Shown here piece after piece: positions 1 through 13,352 of a stretch of DNA of 64,000 nt (its first letter is position 1; each line of letters opens with the position of its first letter). Below the pieces are notes generated by a model. That model ran no database searches. It was given only the letters and a program-made list of their open reading frames with translations, and was not told where the DNA came from. A program made the translations under genes and the position numbers. Source of the stretch: Diprion similis (taxonomy: Eukaryota; Arthropoda; Insecta; Hymenoptera; Diprionidae); the NCBI RefSeq assembly GCF_021155765.1, contig NC_060113.1:10307001-10371000 (forward strand), in the 5' to 3' direction.

Positions 1-1655
1 TCGCTGCATCCCTCGGCGTGGAGGTTCGGAATTCGAACGCTTACCGGTTATTCGTTTCTCGTCAACCACGCGCAGAGTCAGAGTTTCCGTGTTTTTGAAA
101 AGATAGTAATAATATTCCAACTTATTGTTCTCTTTTCAGCGTTTATGAATTTTTTCATAACTTCTTTAAACTATTCCTCTTCGCGCTCAATATTAATTCG
201 ATTCGGTGCGTTATCATTATTTCCGCGTCGTAATATCCGATCTTTGTTTTTGTCCTGCAATACTCAATCGGTATTTTTCTGTTTTATTTTTCATCATTTA
301 TAAAATATTTTCAATTTTTTTTATCCAATTTTTTTTTGAAGCTTATATTTATTCTATTCCGTGCGTCATTAATATTCCCGCTTCGTGTTGTTCTGCATTT
401 GTGTACGTTCGAAAATTCTCGATCGGTACCACATTGTACAGCGTCTCTGTAAATTTTGAATCTTTGCCTCTGCGAACGCGAAAACGCGGTGTTTTCGAAG
501 TCACGCCGTTCTCGGTTCTCAACCGCCGTGCAGCCGCTGCATCCCTTGGCGTGGGAGTTCGAAATTCGAACGTTTACCGGATATACGTTTCTCGTCAACC
601 ACGCGCAGAGTTAGAGTTTCCGTGTTTTTTAAAAAATTGTAATAATATTCCAACTTATTGTTCTCTTTTCAGCATTTATAAATTTTTATAACTTCTTTAA
701 ACTATTCCTCTTTGCGCTCAATATTAATTCTATTCGGTGCGTTATCATTATTCCCGCGTCGTGATATCCTATCTTTGTTTTTGTCCTGCAATACTGAATC
801 GGTAACTTATTGTTTCAGTTTTCATCATTTATAAAATATTTTCAAATTTATCCATCCCATTTCTTTTAAAGCTTATATTAATTCTATTCCGTGCGTCATT
901 AATATTCCCGCTTCGTGTTGTTCTGCGTTTGTGTACGTTCTAAAATTCTAGATCGGTACCACAATATACAGCGTCTCCGTAAATTTTGATACTTTGCCTC
1001 TGCGAACGTGAAAACGCGGTGTTTTCGAAGTCACGCCGTTCTCGGTTCACAACCGCCGTGCAGCCGCAGCATTCCTCAGCGCGGGAGTTCGAAATTCGTA
1101 CGTTTACCGGATATTCGTTTCTCGGCAACCACGCGCCGAGTCGGAGTTTCTCGTGTTTTCAAAAAGATGGTAATGATATTTTGACCTATTGTTTTCTTTG
1201 TATTATTCCTAAATTTTTTAATAACTTGTTCAAACTTTTTCTCTTCGAGCTCAATATTAATTCTATTCCGTGCGTTATCATGATTTCCGCGTCGTGATAT
1301 CCTATCTTTCTTCTTGTCCTGCAATACTGAATTGGTTACTTACTGTTTCACTATTCATTATTTTTAAAATATTTTCAAATTTATTCACCCTATTTTTTTT
1401 AAAGTTCATATTAATTCTATTCCGTGCGTCATTATTATTCTCGCTTCGTGTTGTTCTGCGTTTGTGTACGTTCTAAAATTCTCGATCGGTACCACATTGT
1501 ACAGCGTCTCGGTAAATTTTGAATCTTTGCCTCTGCAAACGCGAAAACGCGGTGTTTTCGAAGTCACGCCGTTCTCGGATCTCAACCGCCGTGCAGCCGC
1601 TGCATCCCTCGGCGTGGGAGTTCGAAATTCGAACGTTTACCGGATATTCGTTTCT
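1..1655. repeat. tandem satellite, ~530-bp unit, about 3 copies
   Basis: The same block recurs at about 1, 527, 1057 and 1588, marked by a GC-rich motif (cgtgcagccgctgcatccc or a variant). This gives a unit near 530 bp. Each unit has a GC-rich half and an AT-rich half holding cgcgtcgt and ggtaccacat motifs. Copies differ by scattered substitutions and small indels. The array enters from outside the window, so its full size is unknown. Short open frames on both strands repeat with the unit and are not genes. Confidence 0.9.
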
Positions 1656-4600
1656 CAGCTGCCACGCATCAAAAATTCAGAAAAAAGTTAGTATTTGGCT
1701 GAGAAACCCTAGATTCTCGTCGGTTCTGACCGTTCCGACCAAGTTACGGATGAGACCTCCGAGTGCAATGCGCGTTTGTCAGAATCACAGACATTCAGAG
1801 CAGCCAGCAGCAAAATTAAAGATATCTTAATTTAGAGACGAGATCGCCAGGGATTCTACATTTTTTCAACAAATCTCGGCTATTCATGAATCGATCCTGA
1901 AATTCTTAGGTGGGTTCGACAGAGCTCCGGACACTCAGCTGCCCTGCACCGAAAATTCAGAAAAAAGGTGGTTTTTGGCGGAGAAACCCCAGATTCTCGT
2001 CGGTTCTGACCGTTCTGACCAAGTTACGGATGAGACCTCGAAGTGCAATGCACATTCGTCAGAATCGCAAAAATCCAGGTCAGACCAGCAGCAAAATTGA
2101 AGATATCTCGATTTAGAGACAAGATAGCCAGGAATTCTACATTTTTCAACGGATCTCGGCGATTTATGAACCGATCCTGAAATTCTTGGGTCGGTTCGAC
2201 AGAGCTTCAGACACTCAGCTGCACCGCACCGAAAATTCAGGAATAAGTTGGTATTTGGCTGAGAAACCCTAGATTCTCGTCGGTTCTGACGGTTCTGACC
2301 AAGTTACGGTTGAGACCTCGAAGTGCAATGCGCGTTTGTCAGAATTACAGACATTCAGGCCAGACCAGCAGCAAAACTGAAGATATCTCGATTGAGACAA
2401 GATAGCCAGGACTTCTACATTTTTCAACGGATCTCGGCTATTGATGAACCGATCCTGAACTTCTTGGGTCGGTTCGACAAAGCTCCAGACACTCAGCTGC
2501 ACCGCACCGAAAATTCAGAAATAAGTTGGTATTTGGCTGAGAAACCCTAGATACTCGTCGGTTCCGACCGTTCCGACCAAGTTACGGATGAGACCTCAGA
2601 TTGCAATGCGCTTTCGTCAGAATCGCGAACATTCAGGTCAGACCAGCAGCAAAATTGAAGATATCTCGATTGAGACAAGACAGCCAGGACTTCTACATTT
2701 TTCAACGGATCTCGGCTATTTATGGATCGATCCTGAAATTCTTGGGTGGGTTCAACAGAGCTCTAGACACTCAGCTGCACCGCACCGAAAATTCGGAAAA
2801 AAGTTGGTATTTGGCTGAGAAACCCTTGATTCTCGTCGGTTCCGACCGTTCCGACCAAGTTACGGATGAGACCTCAAGGTGCGATGCGCGTCTGTCAGAA
2901 TCACAGACATTCAGGGCAGCCAGAAGCAAGATTGAAGATATCTCGATTTAGAGACAAGATAGCCAGGAATTCTACATTTTTTTAACGGATCTCGGCTATT
3001 TATGGATCGATCCTGAAATTCTTGGGTGGGTTCAACAGAGCTCTAGACACTAAGCTGCACCGCACCGAAAATTCGGAAAAAAGTTGTTATTTGGCTGAGA
3101 AACCCTTGATTCTCGTCGGTTCCGACCGTTCCGACCAAGTTACGGATGAGACCTCAAAGTGCGATGCGCGTCTGTCAGAATCACAGACATTCAGGGCAGC
3201 CAGCAGGAAAATTGAAGATATTTCGATTTAAAGACAAGACAGCCAGGAATTCTACCTTTATCAACGGATCTCGGCTATTTATGAACCGATCCTGAAATTC
3301 TTGGGTGGGTTGGACAAAGCTCCAGACACTCAGCTGCCCCGCACCGAAAATTCGGAAAAAAGTTGGTATTCAGCCGAAAAACCCTGGATTCTCGTCGGTT
3401 CTGACCGTTCTGACCAAGTTACGGATGAGACCTCAAATTGCAATGCGCGTTTGTCAGAATCGCAAACATTCAGCTCAGAACAGCAGCAAAATTGAAGATA
3501 TCTCGATTTAGAGACAAGATAGCCAGGAATTCTACATTTTTCAACGGATCTCGGCGATTTATGAACCGATCCTGAAATTCTTGGGTCGGTTCGACAGAGC
3601 TTCAGACACTCAGCTGCACCGCACCGAAAATTCAGGAATAAGTTGGTATTTGGCTGAGAAACCCTAGATTCTCGTCGGTTCTGACGGTTCTGACCAAGTT
3701 ACGGTTGAGACCTCGAAGTGCAATGCGCGTTTGTCAGAATTACAGACATTCAGGTCAGACCAGCAGCAAAATTGAAGATATCTCGATTGAGACAAGATAG
3801 CCAGGACTTCTACATTTTTCAACGGATCTCGGCTATTGATGAACCGATCCTGAACTTCTTGGGTCGGTTCGACAAAGCTCCAGACACTCAGCTGCACCGC
3901 ACCGAAAATTCAGAAAAAAGTTGGTATTTGGCTGAAAAACCCTAGATTCTCGTCGGTTCTGACCGTTCTGACCAAGTTACGGATGAGACCTCAAATTGCA
4001 ATTCGCGTTTGTCAGAATCGCAAACATTCAGCTCAGAACAGCAGCAAAATTGAAGATATCTCGATTTAGAGACAAGATAGCCAGGAATTCTACATTTTTC
4101 AACGGATCTCGGCGATTTATGAACCGATCCTGAAATTCTTGGGTCGGTTCGACGAAGCCCCAGACACTCAGTTGCACCGCACCGAAAATTCAGGAATAAT
4201 TGGTATTTGGCTGAGAAACCCTAGATTCTCGTCGGTTCTGACGGTTCTGACCAAGTTACGGTTGAGACCTCGAAGTGCAATGCGGGTTTGTCAGAATTAC
4301 AGACATTCAGGTCAGACCAGCAGCAAAATTGAAGATATCTCGATTGAGACAAGATAGCCAGGACTTCTACATTTATCAACGGATCTCGGCTATTTATGAA
4401 CCGATCCTGAAATTCTTGGGTGGGTTCGACAAAGCTCCAGACACTAAGCTGCACCGCACCGGAAATTCGGAAAAAAGTTGTTATTTGGCTGAGAAACCCT
4501 AGATTCTCGTCGGTTCTGACCGTTCCGACCAAGTTACGGATGAGACCTCAAAGTGCGATGCGCGTCTGTCAGAATCACAGACATTCAGGGCAGCCAGCAG

Positions 4601-7600
4601 CAAAATTGAAGATATCTCGATTTAAAGACAAGATAGCCAGGACTTCTACATTTTTTAACGGATCTCCGCTATTTATAAACCGATCCTGAAATTCTTGGGT
4701 CGGTTCGACAAAGCTTCAGACTCTCAGCTGCACCGCACCGAAAATTCAGAAAAAAGTTGGTATTTAGCTGAGAAACCCTAGATTCTCGTCGGATCTGACC
4801 GTTCTGACCAAGTTACGGATGAGACCTCAAATTGCAATGCGCGTTTTTCAGAATCACAGACATTCAGGGCAGCCAGCAGCAAAATTAAAGATATCTCGAT
4901 TTAGAGACAAGATAGCCAGGAATTTTACATTTATCAACGGATCTCGGCCATTCATGAACCGATCCTGAAATTTCTGGGTGGGTTCGACAGAGCTGTAGAC
5001 ACTCAGCCGCCCCGCACTAAAAATTCAGAAAAAAGTCGGTCTTTGGCTGAGAAACCCTAGATTCTCGTCGGTTCTGACCGTTCTGACCAAGTTACGGATG
5101 AGACCTCAAATTGCAATGCGCGTTTTTCAGAATCACAGACATTCAGGGCAGCCAGCAGCAAAATTAAAGATATCTCGATTTAGAGACAAGATAGCCAGGA
5201 ATTTTACATTCATCAACGGATCTCGGCCATTCATGAACCGATCCTGAACTTTCTGGGTGGGTTCGACAGAGCTGTAGACACTCAGCCGCCCCGCACTAAA
5301 AATTCAGAAAAAAGTTGGTATTTGGCTGAGAAACCCTAGATTCTCGTCGGTTCCGACCGTTCCGACAAAGTTACGGATGAGACCTCAAAGTGCGATGCGC
5401 GTCTGTCAGAATCACAGACATTCAGGGCAGCCAGCAGCAAAATTGAAGATATCTCGATTAAGACAAGATAGCCAGGACTTCTACATTTTTCAACGGATCT
5501 CGGCTATTCATGAACCAATCCTGAAATTCTTGGGTCGGTTCGACAGAGCTCCAGACACCCAGCTGCACCGCACCGGAAATTCAGAAATGAGTTGGTATTT
5601 GGCTGAGAAACCCTAGATTCTCGTCGGTTCTGACCGTTCTGACCAAGTTACGGTTGAGACCTTAAAGTGCAATGCGCGTTTGTCAGAATGACAGACATTC
5701 AGGTCAGACCAGCAGCAAAATTGAAGATATCTTGATTGAGACAAGATAGCCAGGACTTCTACATTTTTCAACGGATCTCGGCTATTGATGAACCGATCCT
5801 GGAATTCTTGGGTCGGTTCGACAGAGCTCCAGACACTCAGCTGCACCCCACCGAAAATTCAGAAAAAAGTTGGTATTTGGCTGAGAAACCCTAGATTCTC
5901 GTCGGTTCCGACCGTTCCGACAAAGTTACGGATGAGACCTCAAAGTGCGATGCGCGTCTGACAGAATCACAGACATTCAGGGCAGCCAGCAGCAAAATTG
6001 AAGATATCTCGATTTAAAGACAAGATAGCCAGGACTTCTACATTTTTTAACGGATCTCCGCTATTTATAAACCGATCCTGAAATTCTTGGGTCGGTTCGA
6101 CAAAGCTTCAGACTCTCAGCTGCACCGCACCGAAAATTCAGAAAAAAGTTGGTATTTAGCTGAGAAACCCTAGATTCTTGTCGGATCTGACCGTTCTGAC
6201 CAAGTTACGGATGAGACCTCAAATTGCAATGCGCGTTTCTCAGAATCACAGACATTCAGGGCAGCCAGCAGCAAAATTAAAGATATCTCGATTTAGAGAC
6301 AAGATAGCCAGGAATTTTACATTTATCAACGGATCTCGGCCATTCATGAACCGATCCTGAAATTTCTGGGTGGGTTCGACAGAGCTGTAGACACTCAGCC
6401 GCCCCGCACTAAAAATTCAGAAAAAAGTTGGTCTTTGGCTGAGAAACCCTAGATTCTCGTCGGTTCTGACCGTTCTGACCAAGTTACGGATGAGACCTCA
6501 AATTGCAATGCGCGTTTTTCAGAATCACAGACATTCAGGGCAGCCAGCAGCAAAATTGAAGATATCTCGATTTAGAGACAGGAAAGCCAGGAATTCTACA
6601 TTTATCAACGGATCTCGGCTATTTATGAATTGATCCTGATAGTCTTGGGTCGGTTTGACAGAGCTCAAGACACTCAGCTGCACCGCACCGAGAATTCAGA
6701 AAAAAGTTGGTATTCGGCTGAGAAACCCTAGATTCTCGTCGGTTTTGACGGTTCTGACCAAGTTACGGTTGAGACCTCAAAGTGCAATGCGCGTTTGTCA
6801 GAATTACAGACATTCAGGTCAGACCAGCAGCAAAATTGAAGATATCTCGATTGAGACAAGACAGCCAGGAATTTTACATTTATCAACGGATCTTGGCTAT
6901 TTATGAACCGATCCTGAAATTCCTGGGTGGGTTCGACAGAGCTCTAGACACTCAGCTGCCCCGCACCGAAAATTCAGAAAAAAGTTGGTATTTAGCTGAG
7001 AAACCCTAGATATTCGGCGGTACTGACCGTTCTGACCAAGTTACGGAGGAGACCTCAAATTGCAATGCGCGTTTGTCAGAATCGCAAACATTTAGGTCAG
7101 ACCAGCAGCAAAATTGAAGATATCTCGATTTAGAGACAAGATAGCCAGGAATTCTACATTTTTCAACGGATCTCGGCGATTCATGAACCGATCCTGAAAT
7201 TCTTGGTTGGGTCCGACAGAGCTCCAGACTCTCAGCTGCCCCGCGCCGAAAATTCAGAAAAAAAGTTGGTATTTAGCTGAGAAACCCTAGATATTCGGCG
7301 GTACTGACCGTTCTGACCAAGTTACGGAGGAGACCTCAAATTGCAATGCGCGTTTGTCAGAATCGCAAACATTCAGGTCAGACCAGCAGCAAAATTGAAG
7401 ATATCTCGATTTAGAGACAAGATAGCCAGGAATTCTACATTTTTCAACGGATCTCGGCGATTCATGAACCGATCCTGAAATTCTTGGTTGGGTCCGACAG
7501 AGCTCCAGACTCTCAGCTGCCCCGCGCCGAAAATTCAGAAAAAAAGTTGGTTTTTGGCTGAGAAACCTCAGATTCACGTCGGTTCTGACCGTTCTGACCA

Positions 7601-7659
7601 AGTTACGGATGAGACCTCAAAGTGCAATGCGCGTTCGTCAGAATCACAGACATTTAGGG
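1656..7659. repeat. ~279-bp satellite array, left part (~21 monomers)
   Basis: The motif gatatctcgat recurs about every 278-281 bp from about 1820 to 7410, and whole monomers align between occurrences. Some monomers resemble the monomer five units away more than their neighbour: blocks at 2269-2502 and 3664-3897 lie 1395 bp apart, and blocks near 4641 and 6033 lie 1392 bp apart. This suggests a five-monomer higher-order repeat. Recurrent ~75-aa frames are satellite shadows. The array resumes at 21897 after G1. Confidence 0.93.
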
Positions 7660-7663
7660 CAGC

Positions 7664-8168
7664 TGTGACGAGGCAATCAGCAGTCGGGCCGAACACCTGT
7701 TCACCCGTTAACCGATTCCTGAAATCAACCCGCTGCCGCCGCCTCGTCACTAGGCCCCAAACCCTTCGGGCCGCGCGCGACCCCGCGAGCTGCACGCAAC
7801 CCCTAAGGGCCCTAAGTGCCCGCCAGGCACGCGCGCTGCTCGCATCAAGGGTTCCGCGAGCCAACCCTTATGAAGGGCCGTTTGGCCCATTGTAAAGACA
7901 GTTTTCGCTACACTAGGCTCAGACTCATCCAGGTAACAGGCGCGACATGCCGTAGTTGGAAGTGCGAATAGATTGTGCTAGCCGCATATATCTATATCAC
8001 ACCATAGAATCACCTGTCCGGCCTTCCGCCGAAATATACATATACACTGTTCCGTCATAGTTATAAATATATGTACCATTCCGATACAAATACGTATCAT
8101 CACCGGCCGTACGCCATTTGCTAAATATTCATATATCATAATATATAGTATACCTTCTTCTTACCTTG

Positions 8169-8236
<68 letters not shown>
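7664..8236 (+). repeat. G1 5' LTR, partial, ending in (AT)n
   Basis: This is a direct repeat of 13353-13730, with few substitutions over the first 350 bp. It is GC-rich with many short inverted repeats (for example gtgcccgccaggcac). After about 8033 it becomes AT-rich and runs into an (AT)n tract at 8169-8236. The second half of the LTR, seen in the 3' copy at 21452-21892, is absent here. The 5' LTR is therefore truncated or replaced at the microsatellite. Confidence 0.8.
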
Positions 8237-8239
<3 letters not shown>

Positions 8240-9892
8240 AACGGGCTTCTTACTTCGCCCGGGGGAAAGCGGGGTCGGCACAGAGGCTCGTTTACAAAAA
8301 TGGCGTTGACCAACACAGCAATAGAAAGATGAAAAAAAAAAAAGATTGACGGCACTGCAGAACAGGTGTTGGGCGCCAGGCTCGAGAGAGCCGTAAGAGA
8401 ATACACTCTTACCAGATTCGAAATTCACCGTCCAATAGTATTCGTTCGCCGACTCGAACGGCGAACCTAACTCACACCACCAAATCTCAAAGCGAAACTA
8501 TAGCAGGGGCGAGCACACACAAAAACAGCCGAATAGCTAGCGGTGAGGGGAACGTGGGCGCGAAGGTGAAATAGTATAGATAATAATCGAATGATTATAG
8601 ATGTAATTACCTGCGTTTATTAACAAACAGTGCCGTTACGGCAAGGCAGAAGGCAACAGGCAATAAAATAGTTATTTACACGGCAAGCGGTCTTATCGGT
8701 GGCGGTACGCTCCGATACAATTCAAAAATAAATAAAAATCGAACAAAATAGCATAAAATATAACACAGCAACAAAGTTCAACAAGTCCATAGAACATGGC
8801 AAAATCAAGCAGTATAAGCTAGAAGCGGCGAGCGGCAAGCGACCAAGATAAGCGAGTAATAAGCGGCATAAAATCAGTAACAATTCAATAACTCATGCGA
8901 CTTCGGACTCGTGGTGAAGCAAGTTCGTTAACAATTTCAAAACTCAAACCAAGGCAGAACAATTCTGAAAACAAGCTTGCTAACAATCTAACGGCTTTAC
9001 AAACACGAGATAATCCTCCTTCACTTTTTCTATATTATCGGCACGGTCGCCTGTCGCTGCTTGACGGTGGTAGTCACGCTCGGCAACGACGGCACGGGCG
9101 CACACACTCACTCACAGATTCTCTCTCTCTCTCATACTCACGTACTCGGTACGCGGCCGGGAAGCGGCACGGTACACGATCTATTACAAAGTATACGCTA
9201 CCATAAAGTGGCAAAAGATTACCGAATGAACAACCAGAGTATCTTATCGTAATTAGAATAAATCCAGGTAGCAATTAAAATCAGAAATACAATTGAATAG
9301 AAAAGCTTAGCTACCACGAGGCTTGCGGGCTTTCACACAAAATGGCCGACCGAAGCCGGCCGGCAACCTGTTGCAAAAGGAAAAATGGCCTGAGGCCGTT
9401 GAGAATCTATAGCCAGCGAGATTCGGGATAGCGACAGCCTACCTTTTTACGGCACGTCCTTTCTGAACAAACGGCAGCTACTTCTTGTTTCAAGCGGTAC
9501 ACCAGAGGACTCGATTTCCAATTCTCGCAACTACTACACAGTCCACTAAGCAATTTATAGCACTACGATACGTCCGAAGCTATGAGCAACGAGGCGCAAG
9601 GGAGAGTGAGGTGGCCGCCGGCCCTCGGCGATCGCGATCCCGCGGTAGCGCTACGGGGGGGGGGGGGGGGGGGGGGATGATAGGTAGATTGGCGAGAGAC
9701 CGGCGGGAGCCTAGGCAGCCGGTCTGTTCGCCGCGCTGTGCTGCGTGTTGCGAGGGTGGTCTGGCGAAGGCGGAAATGTCCTGTCGGCATCGGCGGGCCC
9801 AGGGGGAGACTGAGTCCGGTTATTTGTGGGTGCCGGGTGGCAAGGCCGGTCTTATCGGAGGCTCAGGGGGAGGCAACTCGACCCCTGGGCGG
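8237..9892. other. unassigned sequence between the G1 5' LTR and pol, with a 22-nt G run
   Basis: It begins TGTAACGGGC directly after (AT)n, like other LTR ends that abut AT tracts in this window, so it may start with a foreign LTR. I found no matching right end. A run of 22 G at 9655-9676 separates an AT-richer left part from a GC-rich right part leading into pol. The short open frames here show no recognisable domain. It occupies the position where gag and the protease N-terminus of G1 should be. Confidence 0.5.
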
Positions 9893-9895
9893 TAG

Positions 9896-12717
9896 CGGCA
9901 GCATGCACTATATCACCGTTTTCCGGTTCTACCCACCCTCGACTATGACGTCTTGATCGGTACCGACCTTCAAAGACGGCTTGACCTCCGAATCTACCTG
10001 AATGGGCACGTACTCCATCCTGAGGGATGTGATTCAACCGTGTTCACCGTACGGGACACCAGACACCCAGAGGGTCTAGCCACCGCGGCACTACACGAGC
10101 AGAAACAGCTCCAACAATTTCTGGACAGGGAACTGCCCAGATTCGACTCCGTCAATGGTCCGACTCCCTTGGCTACACACCGTATCCGACTAAGAACCGA
10201 CCAGCCGAGAAAACAAAGGTACCGCCCTAGAAACCCGGCGATGCAAGAGATCATCGATACCGAGGTTCAGAAGATGCTTTCGGAGGGAATAATCGAACTC
10301 TCCGACAGCCCTTGGAGCTCTCCAGTGGTAATCGCCAAGAAAAAGGACGGGAAACCAAGATTCTGCATTGACTACCGGAAGGTCAATGAGGTCACGGAAC
10401 GAGATGCATATCCCCTGCCACAGGTAAACGCCACCCTCGACAAACTAAGAGGAGCCCGGTACCTAACAACTATTGACCTCAAAAACGGGTACTGGCAGGT
10501 CCCTCTAACAGATCAGAGCAAGAAAGTTACCGCCTTTACCGTACCGGGGAGGGGACTGCTTCAATTCACCGTAATGCCTTTTGGGCTCCATTCCGCCCCC
10601 GCTACTTTCCAACGACTCCTCGACCGAGTCATTGGACCTGAGATGGAGCCACACGCTTTCACCTACCTCGACGACATTATCATTATAAGTCAAACATTCG
10701 AGGACCACCTGCAACACCTCCGCGAAGTGTTTCGCCGATTACGGAACGCAAACCTCCGGATGAATCCAGAGAAATGCCATTTCTGCGTTCCCCGCCTTCG
10801 GTACCTTGGCCACGTAATCGATGAGCGCGGGATCCGTACCGACCCCGAAAAACTCGAGGCGATAAAAGAGATGAATCCACCGACCAGCACCCGGGAACTC
10901 CGCCGATTCCTGGGACTCATCTCATGGTATCGCCGCTTCATACCAAACGTAGCTACCGTCACCAGCCCGCTAAACGAGCTGCTCAAAAAGCGGACCAAGT
11001 GGCGCTGGAAGACACCCCAAGAAGAGGCCTTCCAGCAATTGAAGGTCCACCTCACGACGACACCGATCTTGGCTTGCCCTGACTTCAACAAACCCTTCAC
11101 CCTTCAGACCGACGCCAGCGCCACCGGACTGGGCGCAGTCCTGACGCAACAGGAGGGTGAAGAAGAGCGCGTTATAGCTTATGCAAGTCGGACTCTCAAC
11201 AACGCCGAGAGGAATTATTCCGTAACTGAAAAAGAATGCCTCGCCGTGGTCTGGGGAATACGAAAGCTGCGCGCATACCTGGAAGGGTACAAATTCACCG
11301 TTCTTACCGACCACCAGTCTCTCAAGTGGTTACAGAAATTAGATACCCCTTCCGGCCGACTCGCACGATGGGCACTCGAACTCCAACAATACGAGTTTAA
11401 GGTGAACTACCGCAAAGGGGGGGAAAACCTCGTAGCTGACGCGCTATCAAGAAACAGCCTCCTCGCCCTGCACCGACCAGTACAATGTAAATGGTACAAG
11501 GAACCATACCGGACCACCAGGAATAACCCTGACGCTAATGCAGATTATTGCATAAGAGACGGCAAACTATACCGACACATCCTCCACACACTAGACTATA
11601 ACGACACCAGCCCAGAGAAAGAATGGAAGAGATGCGTTCCCAAGGAGCTACGGCCGCACGTACTGCGAGAAAGCCACGATGAACCAACCGCGGGACATCT
11701 AGGTGTCGCCAAAACCCTCAGTAGGCTCGCCCGAAATTATTACTGGCCAGGCATGCTGAGGGAGGCTACCCAGTACGTGCGAACGTGCACCAGTTGTCAG
11801 AAGCACAAGGCAATGCAACAAGCCACAGCCGGGCAGATGCACGCAACACCGGTTTCGACTCCATGGGAGCACATATCCGTGGACCTTGTCGGCCCATTAC
11901 CACGGTCGAAAGCGGGGCACTCTACCCTGCTTGTCCTCCAAGACCGCTTCACAAAATGGGTCGAACTACGGCCATTCCGTACGGCAACCGCCGCCACCGT
12001 AACCCGTGCCGTACGTGAATTGGCTATACTCCAACACGGATGTCCGAATACCGTCACCAGCGATAACGGGAAGCAATTCGTTAGCAACGAATTCCAGGGG
12101 ATGCTGCAACAGTTCGGCATCAGCTACCGCCGTACCCCCCCGTACACGCCGCAGTGTAATCCAGTAGAGCGCGTCAACCGGGTGATAAAGACTATGGTCA
12201 GGCAGTACATTAAAAAAACACAAAAGACCTGGGACGAACACTTATCCGAGTTCGCCTTCGCCTATAATACGTCTAAGCATGATACCACTGGGTACTCGCC
12301 TGCCTATCTGAACTATGGACGCGAACTCCCCATCCCCGGGGGGGGGGGGGGGTACAGAAGAGCAAGAATGGACTTCCCCTAGAGTGCCGACATAAACGGC
12401 TCCGGGAAGCCTTCGAGTTCGTCCGCATCAACCTGGCCCGTGCGTTTCAAACACAACAGCGGTATTACAACCTGAGGCACCGCGATTGGCGTCTGCAGAC
12501 CGGACAGTATGTGTGGAGGAAAACACACATACTGTCCAACAAAGCCGCAAATAGAAACGCCAAACTTGAACCGAGGTATGACGGGCCGTACCGGGTACAC
12601 AAAATTGTATCACCCGTTATCGTCGATCTGCAAGCAACAAACGGAAAAATCATAAGAAACATCCATGTGCGGGACCTGAAACTGTATGTCCATGAAACAA
12701 ATGACACGCAACAGTGA
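9896..12717 (+). pseudogene. pol: G1 pol (protease tail, RT, RNase H, integrase) with a G-run frameshift
   Basis: The open frame starts after a stop at 9893 and enters at the protease C-terminus (DYDVLIG). RT follows with FCIDYRK and YLDD at 10664. RNase H has TDAS near 11107. Integrase has an H2C2 finger near 11690-11800 and D, D, E residues near 11882, 12062 and 12165. The frame breaks at a run of 15 G (12338-12352), and a stop follows at 12380. The integrase C-terminal region continues without stops in another frame from 12352 to 12717 (WRLQTGQYVW, RYDGPYRV). One base of homopolymer error or real slippage explains this. No start codon is visible because the upstream protease and gag are missing. 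Confidence 0.88.
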
Positions 12718-12817
12718 ACAATTTACTATATAAGCACTTACCGAGGCCTGAGATAATCAGTTATATCTGGGGATTGACCGAGATACAACTTGTAAAAAAA
12801 AAAAAAAAAAAAACAAC

Positions 12818-13285
12818 ATGGAACGTAAAGCAACAAGGCCAGTGCTATACATCCCGGCCGTCAGACCACCGACGGCCGAGGTAGATGGCCCGAGGAGGCC
12901 GGCCATCGTCCCGAACACCCGGACGTTGGCCGACCGACCGAGACCACCAGCTACAGCACCGACACCAGAGTTAAAGGTCATCAAGGCGCCGCTGATGAGC
13001 CGGTACCGAGGGACGCTCCGAATCCTGACCACCCCTCGACCAGCAAGAACCACCCCCATCCGCACCGCCGTCCACCAGCGGACACAGCCGGCTACCAATT
13101 CTGGGTACTCGACCGGCCAACCCGTCCCATCAAGGCTGACAGCCTGCCACCAGCTGCCCGACGGCGGGGAGGTAGAGATCCTGGTCGGGACCCGGAAATG
13201 GCGTCATCACCGGCACGGGGTGGTGCAGGTCATCCGTTTGGACCGGACCGGCAACATAACGTTCATCAGCACCCCCAAACCGTAA
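12818..13285 (+). CDS. hypothetical Pro/Arg-rich 155-aa protein downstream of G1 pol
   Basis: This complete ATG-to-stop frame lies between G1 pol and the polypurine tract, directly after a run of 19 A (12794-12812). The N-terminal two thirds are rich in proline, arginine and threonine. The C-terminal third is better ordered, with alternating hydrophobic and charged residues (GGEVEILVGTRKW). I recognise no domain, transmembrane segment or signal peptide, so it is not an ordinary envelope. Its position is that of an accessory ORF of a gypsy element. GC-rich sequence can keep such frames open by chance, so whether it is expressed is uncertain. Confidence 0.45.
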   Translation: MERKATRPVLYIPAVRPPTAEVDGPRRPAIVPNTRTLADRPRPPATAPTPELKVIKAPLMSRYRGTLRILTTPRPARTTPIRTAVHQRTQPATNSGYSTGQPVPSRLTACHQLPDGGEVEILVGTRKWRHHRHGVVQVIRLDRTGNITFISTPKP

Positions 13286-13337
13286 GCCTCAAATCACCAC
13301 CCAACACCCGTCTGTATAGCGTAAAATCACGCTTCCC

Positions 13338-13352
13338 GAAGGAGGAGGGGAG
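13338..13352 (+). other. G1 polypurine tract
   Basis: Fifteen purines, gaaggaggaggggag, lie immediately before the TGTGACG start of the 3' LTR. This is where plus-strand DNA priming occurs in LTR retrotransposons. Confidence 0.85.

Noticed and set aside
1664-7600. Many ~60-100-codon frames on both strands
   Set aside because: They recur with the 279-bp satellite period in the same place of each monomer and end with it. They are repeat shadows.
1-7659. Regularly spaced repeats that could suggest a CRISPR array
   Set aside because: Units are ~279 or ~530 bp of contiguous satellite with no unique spacers, in a eukaryotic repeat context.
8129-8428. Frames with long Tyr-Ile repeats, and the Tyr-Ile-rich N-terminus near 27798-27968
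   Set aside because: Translations of (AT)n microsatellites.
9485-9895. 136-codon plus-strand frame over the G run
   Set aside because: Contains a poly-Gly stretch from the 22-G run, has no domain and changes composition at the run.
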